From Phycisphaerales bacterium (GTDB taxonomy: Bacteria > Planctomycetota > Phycisphaerae > Tepidisphaerales > Tepidisphaeraceae): a DNA stretch of 10,163 nt. The stretch lies in the NCBI GenBank assembly GCA_028288775.1, contig JAQGHP010000071.1, positions 1 to 10,163 of the forward strand, written 5' to 3'. Under the pieces are notes generated by a model, which did not search any database, had not been told where the DNA came from, and saw only the letters and a list, made by a program, of their open reading frames with translations. Positions 7,301 through 10,163 of the stretch are shown one piece after another. How positions within the stretch are numbered: position 1 is the stretch's first letter; each line of letters begins with the position of its first letter. The position numbers were made by a program, and so were the translations under genes.

Positions 7301-9381
7301 CGAAGGAAGATGCCGCGGGCAAGCTGCTGGCCGTCGCCCGGACATACCCCAACTCGACGCTGGCCGGCAAGGCGATGGTCGCCGCCGCGGATGCCTACGA
7401 AACCGCCGGCAACCCCCGGCAGGCGGTGCGCGTGCTGCGCGACACGTGGTTCAAATACCCCGATAGTCCGGACAAGCAGCGGGTGCTCGAATCCGTAGCC
7501 CGCAATTATCTGTTGATGGCCGCCGCCCCGCGCACGGGTGCGGGTGACCTGGGGCCGATCGACAACATGGAGGCCGCCGCCGCCGCCCTCGCCCGATCCA
7601 GCGCGCTGGCGTCGGACGCGAAGCTCGAGCGCGTCCTCAAGCTCCGTGACGGCACTGAGATTGCCGCGGGCACGCCCGTGGCGCAGGCGCTGGATGCCGT
7701 CCGCAAGTTCCGCGGGCAGGAGGCTTCGCGGTCGCTGCCTGATTTCCACATACCAAAGCCCCCACCCCGCGTGCCGGGCGTGCGCCGGCAGTGGCCCGTC
7801 CCGTTCCAGCCGCAGGACGCGAATGCGCTCGTCGTATCGGACATCAAGGCGCTGGTCGTGCCGCTCCGCGACTTCTCCCGCGCCGACCGCGTGGTGACCT
7901 GGACGGCTGGCGAGGCAATCGCGGTCTTCCCCGCCGGTCAGGCCAAGCCCATCGCCACGGGCAAGATGCTCACGGACGCCCCAACGCGCTGCGCTTGGGT
8001 CGGCGACACGCTGCTTGCCTGGGGCGGCGGGCAGATCGCCAGCCTCAACGCCGACAACGGCCAGCCGGGCTGGAAGCTCGCCCTGAAGGAACTGCCGTCC
8101 ATTGAGGTCGCCCGCCTCGGGGACGGCGCGCAGGCCATCGCCGCCGACCCGCAGTTCAACGGCATGAACGGCAACATCAATCCCGCCTTCATCCGCCAGG
8201 GTCGCGGGCGCATGATGTTCGCGGCCCAGCCCGTCGCGGTCGCCGCTCCCGCGCCGGCCCGCTTGCCCGCCGGGGAGCAGATCACCGACGTGCGCCCCGT
8301 GGGCGACCATGTGCTCGTCAGCACCAGCACGGGCCGCGTGCTCGCCGTCGAGCTTTCCACGGGCAAGATCGCGTGGCAGACGCGCCTTTCCGACCGTCCG
8401 GTGGACCGCCTTGCCGCCAACGAGGATTTCACCGTCGTGCGCGTGAGCGACGAGGGGACCGTGCGCATCGCCGCCTTCGACACCGCCACGGGCCAGCTCC
8501 GCAGCACGCATAGCTGGGTGCTGCAAAACGGGATGGTGCCCGTGAACATGGCGCTGGCCGCGGACGGCACGCTCGTCTACACCATGCCCGACCGCCTGTG
8601 CCTCAAGGACCTCTATAAACCCTGGGGCGACGCGCCGGAGAAGGAAGTGCAGGCCAACGCCGGCCTCCCGCCTTTCGGCGGCGCGACGCAGCCCGACCAG
8701 TTGCTCATCTCCGAAGGGCGCATCCTCGCCCTGGCCGACAACGGCTCGGAGAAATACGTCCGTGTCCACTCGCTCGAGACCGGCCAGCCCGTCCCGTTGC
8801 GCTACCGCTCCCCGCAGGGCGATCAGGACGTGGACCGCATTCTCAGCGCCGGCAAAAGCTGGAGCGTAAGCCTGCGCGTCGTCGGCCCGCACCTGTATGT
8901 GGTCGGCCCCGAGGCGGCCATCAGCTACAACCTCGACCGCCCCGCGGAAACGTGGACGAGCACCGTTGACCCGCCCTTGAACGGCGGCGACGTCTTCATC
9001 GGCCAGGACTTCCTCGTGCTGCTCGACCAGGCGCCCGACGACACCGACAACCCCGCCGGCCCCCCCGCGCCCCAACCCGCCGCCCAGCCCGGCGTAGTGC
9101 CCGTCCCGCAACCCGGCCTCGTCCCCCCGCCCCCCGTTCCGATTCAGCCGGTCAATCCCCCCGTTGCGGCGGATGTCCCGCCCGCCACGCAATACCGCCT
9201 GCAGGTTTTCGGCCGCTACCCCGTCTCCGAAACCAACCCCGTCGAGAGCGGCCGCCTCGACTTCGTCCAAAAAGTCACCAACCCCGCCGGCATCAACCCC
9301 ACGTGGCAAGCCACCGACGGCGGCTTCTACTACCTGACCACCGACAACAAGCTGCACATGCTGCAAGGAAGCAAGAAGTGA
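4387..9381 (+). CDS. Large secreted protein with two PQQ-type beta-propeller regions and TPR-like helices
   Basis: The protein has 1664 residues. The ATG at 4387 is preferred because GGGGA lies six bases upstream and because a Sec signal peptide follows (residues about 1-35, hydrophobic VLALAAAGVLPV, likely cleavage after LRA). The frame is open to 4279 but that part is repeat-derived. Order: Gln/Pro linker (38-50); TPR-like helices (about 80-275); first propeller starting at DSWPIYGGDASRG (290), with PQQ-type blades such as RLVCLDRESGREKW (439-452), YVLCFDLSTGKYRW (498-511), LAALDAYTGAVVW (556-568) and a diverged HLFIYDAGTGAEIK (623); TPR-like helices (about 786-1100), including MVAAADAYETAGNPRQAVRVLRDTW from 997; second propeller (about 1130-1550) with LAVELSTGKIAWQ (1319); Pro-rich linker (about 1559-1597); short beta tail. 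Such repeats resemble BamB and PQQ dehydrogenases, but I see no quinone-site or catalytic residues, so a scaffold or assembly role outside the cytoplasm is the cautious inference. The exact function is unknown. Confidence 0.88.
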   Translation: MTSSRMKQFASRTVRVLALAAAGVLPVQSGAPLRAQVPAQPPQPQPPQQVQKEVAGGINGDNFYGKEPTEGVYVRDSAGAVEKLALAQKMERLKEWSKSADLYQEVITKYADRVVPSGLDSDKKINQYTSITFGVQEKLAKWPTEGLDVYRARFETPAAAMLENARPDDAAILNKIYSVYFVTDSGKLAAIRLIDLYLERGEFPAAAWLGDRLLTLHPGLVTERPGVQYRTALAYYYAGNQARANERLGQLKAQFANERGTVRGKDVVLAESLEQETKAAVAGAAFASSDSWPIYGGDASRGRVSSAGGKPGARLYGIPLSKPSWPLLNRQQKQLLEQQLKHAVEEGQTLGIMPVTDRGELFFHDGQRAYGVSLESGVPLPGWAQSYPSGAYALQNFSGSPRARELTCTLTDHEMLAIMGQADRTAQMVVGGTAQSEARLVCLDRESGREKWVATLAALPEEAKEQRTLHMGGSPLVVGENVLVIGRAGKQAQFEDCYVLCFDLSTGKYRWSTYIASASATNMAWGMNGPVSISENTSHLAYANGRVYVQTNLGALAALDAYTGAVVWLDIYPTGRQNMDARQAFNPFVAANQIQEPPHKPWAYNPVMVQEGVVFSLPTEGHHLFIYDAGTGAEIKRIDLRELENGSRNPDGGSDTLHDLDTLVGVIGDQLILSGEKGLIMLNWKKYDRDRFDPYKDDKITTWIEGMDAPIRGRPFLTADSIFVPCENRLYRVLLKTGSAAKDRGSYPMFPHTWEKPEGPGNVLVTSDHVVIAGADHVNVYTDLTLAKAKLDRELAAAPNDAQPRLRYAEVVFVAGDPEAALTKLDEATMLLGGLNAIQPGAGRDRLLNDSLNFAENLAKDSTDSRHDLIAKFYDRAAAAASTPVQQVHYRLSRAKYDEGIKDPPGAVKLYQEILSDSQMRPVPQVDETSGAPTQADAVAEKRIADLIKDKPSLYEPYQQAAATALQEAQAAKEDAAGKLLAVARTYPNSTLAGKAMVAAADAYETAGNPRQAVRVLRDTWFKYPDSPDKQRVLESVARNYLLMAAAPRTGAGDLGPIDNMEAAAAALARSSALASDAKLERVLKLRDGTEIAAGTPVAQALDAVRKFRGQEASRSLPDFHIPKPPPRVPGVRRQWPVPFQPQDANALVVSDIKALVVPLRDFSRADRVVTWTAGEAIAVFPAGQAKPIATGKMLTDAPTRCAWVGDTLLAWGGGQIASLNADNGQPGWKLALKELPSIEVARLGDGAQAIAADPQFNGMNGNINPAFIRQGRGRMMFAAQPVAVAAPAPARLPAGEQITDVRPVGDHVLVSTSTGRVLAVELSTGKIAWQTRLSDRPVDRLAANEDFTVVRVSDEGTVRIAAFDTATGQLRSTHSWVLQNGMVPVNMALAADGTLVYTMPDRLCLKDLYKPWGDAPEKEVQANAGLPPFGGATQPDQLLISEGRILALADNGSEKYVRVHSLETGQPVPLRYRSPQGDQDVDRILSAGKSWSVSLRVVGPHLYVVGPEAAISYNLDRPAETWTSTVDPPLNGGDVFIGQDFLVLLDQAPDDTDNPAGPPAPQPAAQPGVVPVPQPGLVPPPPVPIQPVNPPVAADVPPATQYRLQVFGRYPVSETNPVESGRLDFVQKVTNPAGINPTWQATDGGFYYLTTDNKLHMLQGSKK

Positions 9382-9394
9382 GTGGGGGCGGAAG

Positions 9395-9580
9395 AGGAGC
9401 CAGTAGCCAGGAGCCAGGAGCCAGGAGAATCGAATACAAAATGCAAAATGCAAAAGTCAAAATGAAAGATGGCGATTTACCCTCACCGCGTAGCGGTCGG
9501 ACCGAAGGTCCACCCTCCCGCCGCTCCTCATTTTGACTTTTGTATATTGCATTCCCCTTCTGGCTCCTGGCTTGGCTCCT
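9395..9580. repeat. Inverted-repeat element C with two kinds of heptamer arm, between the propeller gene and addB
   Basis: The left half has four GAGCCAG-type heptamers (9397-9424, one being TAGCCAG), then four CAAAATG-type heptamers (9437-9464, one being CAAAAGT). The right half carries the inverted counterparts in mirrored order: CATTTTGACTTTTG (9529-9542) is a perfect 14-bp complement of 9451-9464, and 9561-9580 complements the GAGCCAG array with small gaps. The core holds two tight adjacent hairpins, ACCGC-GTA-GCGGT (9485-9497) and GGACC-GAA-GGTCC (9499-9511). This occupies most of the 249-base gap after the propeller stop codon. It may act as a 3' structure for that transcript, but no canonical terminator is present. 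Confidence 0.85.
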
Positions 9581-9613
9581 TTCCCCCGGCCCTCCCATCC
9601 AACCGATCTCGAC

Positions 9614-9621
9614 GCTATCCT
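9614..9621 (+). promoter_or_regulatory. Putative -10 box GCTATCCT of addB
   Basis: GCTATCCT ends nine bases before the ATG at 9631, a spacing that would put the transcription start at or next to the start codon. No Shine-Dalgarno lies between (the bases are TCCCGCTAG), and no clear -35 is visible. The octamer is identical to the one before mtnP. Confidence 0.45.
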
Positions 9622-9630
9622 TCCCGCTAG

Positions 9631-10163
9631 ATGTCCGTCACCTTCGTCATCGGCCGGTCGGGAAGCGGGAAGACATTCCGCTGCTTTGAGTCCATCGTGA
9701 CGGAACTCCGCGCGCGGCCGCTGGGCCCGCCGATTTACTTTCTCCTTCCCCGACAGGCCACCTTCACCGCCGAGCGGGAACTCACCTGCGCCTCCGGCCT
9801 GCCGGGCTTTTGCCGCGCGCGGGTGGTGTCGTTCGAGCAGCTCGGCGGCGACATCTTCGCCGAGTGCGGCGGCGCGGCCGTGCCCGAGATCACGCCCCTG
9901 GGCCGCCAAATGATTCTCGGCCACCTGCTGCGCCGCCACGCCGGGCAGCTCGTCTTCTTCAAGAGCGTTGCCCGCCTGCCCGGCCTTGCCGCCGAGCTGG
10001 ATCTCACGTTTGCCGAGATCGAGCGGGCCGGAAAATCCGCCGAGGATCTCGCGGCCCTGCTCGACGACCTCTCCCACTCCGGCCCGATCGACGCGGACGG
10101 CCTTTCCCTGCAAGCCAAGCTGCGGGATATCCACCTGCTCTACGCCGCCTACACCCAATACCT
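9631..10163 (+). CDS. addB: ATP-dependent helicase/nuclease subunit AddB, N-terminal part (runs off the window)
   Basis: The frame from ATG 9631 stays open to the window edge, giving 177 residues of a protein that is normally around 1000 or more. AddB pairs with AddA to resect double-strand breaks in the cytoplasm for recombinational repair, the counterpart of RecBCD. The N-terminus matches the family pattern: MSVTFVIGRSGSGKT with a Walker A motif at residues 8-15, then LGPPIYFLLPRQATFTAERELT (31-52; in family members a conserved P-x-Q-x-TF-x-x-E segment), then GLPGFCRARVVSFEQLGGDIFAECGG (57-82) and LGRQMILGHLLRRH (90-103), followed by helical sequence. AddB usually keeps the Walker A motif although it lacks full helicase activity. 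The iron-sulfur nuclease domain would lie far downstream, outside the window, as would any addA partner. A purely sequence-similar helicase of the same superfamily is less likely given the ordered motifs. Confidence 0.9.
   Translation, partial: MSVTFVIGRSGSGKTFRCFESIVTELRARPLGPPIYFLLPRQATFTAERELTCASGLPGFCRARVVSFEQLGGDIFAECGGAAVPEITPLGRQMILGHLLRRHAGQLVFFKSVARLPGLAAELDLTFAEIERAGKSAEDLAALLDDLSHSGPIDADGLSLQAKLRDIHLLYAAYTQY

Noticed and set aside
6928..9453. Antisense open frame of 841 codons opposite the propeller gene
   Set aside because: It is the expected shadow of a GC-rich gene: His/Gly/Ala/Arg/Val-rich with no domain motifs, and its first residues come from the repeat element at 9395-9580. 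The plus-strand gene has a signal peptide and recognisable repeats.
9395..9580. Ordinary intrinsic terminator for the propeller gene
   Set aside because: The long foldback is AT-rich in its inner arm and has no T-run after a compact GC stem. It may affect transcript ends, but it cannot be called a standard terminator.
1..10163. Defence, toxin-antitoxin, retron, biosynthetic or phage system
   Set aside because: No transposase, reverse transcriptase, restriction, toxin or phage protein is visible. addB is a housekeeping repair subunit here, and the neighbours do not form a joint functional module.

Overview
The window is GC-rich bacterial chromosomal DNA. Several traits point to a planctomycete-like organism (Planctomycetota, perhaps Phycisphaerae or relatives): a 1664-residue secreted protein with two PQQ-type beta-propellers around a TPR-like helical region, a secreted low-complexity protein of no recognised family, a relic resembling the golvesin-type C-terminal domain common in planctomycete secreted proteins, and mixed translation-start signals (clear Shine-Dalgarno for some genes, none for others). 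This placement is inferred from protein style, not from a marker gene.

Layout, left to right. (1) Bases 1-1298, plus strand: the 3' part of an atypical short-chain dehydrogenase/reductase-like gene, then a TetR-family repressor, probably co-transcribed. (2) Bases 1371-2665, minus strand: a secreted low-complexity protein with a strong Shine-Dalgarno and a textbook intrinsic terminator. (3) Bases 2666-3115: a hairpin-rich intergenic region holding the apparent degraded 3' end of a minus-strand gene. (4) Bases 3116-4195, plus strand: S-methyl-5'-thioadenosine phosphorylase (purine and methionine salvage), carrying an in-frame insertion of about 55 residues encoded by an inverted-repeat element. 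(5) Bases 4249-4321: a second inverted-repeat element with heptamer arms. (6) Bases 4387-9381, plus strand: the large secreted propeller/TPR protein. (7) Bases 9395-9580: a third inverted-repeat element. (8) Base 9631 to the window end, plus strand: the 5' part of addB, a subunit of the AddAB double-strand-break repair helicase-nuclease.

The genes do not form one pathway. They look like independent transcription units, apart from the SDR/TetR pair. The most notable signal is non-coding: three elements of unrelated sequence share one design, in which short 7-8 bp units repeated in tandem form two arms in inverted orientation around a core of tens of bases. One sits inside a conserved enzyme gene without breaking its frame, and the other two flank the large propeller gene. 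A second non-coding signal is an identical GCTATCCT octamer 9-12 bases before the ATG of two genes that lack a Shine-Dalgarno, which suggests -10 boxes of leaderless or nearly leaderless transcripts. I found no defence island, CRISPR array, tRNA, rRNA, transposase or phage gene.
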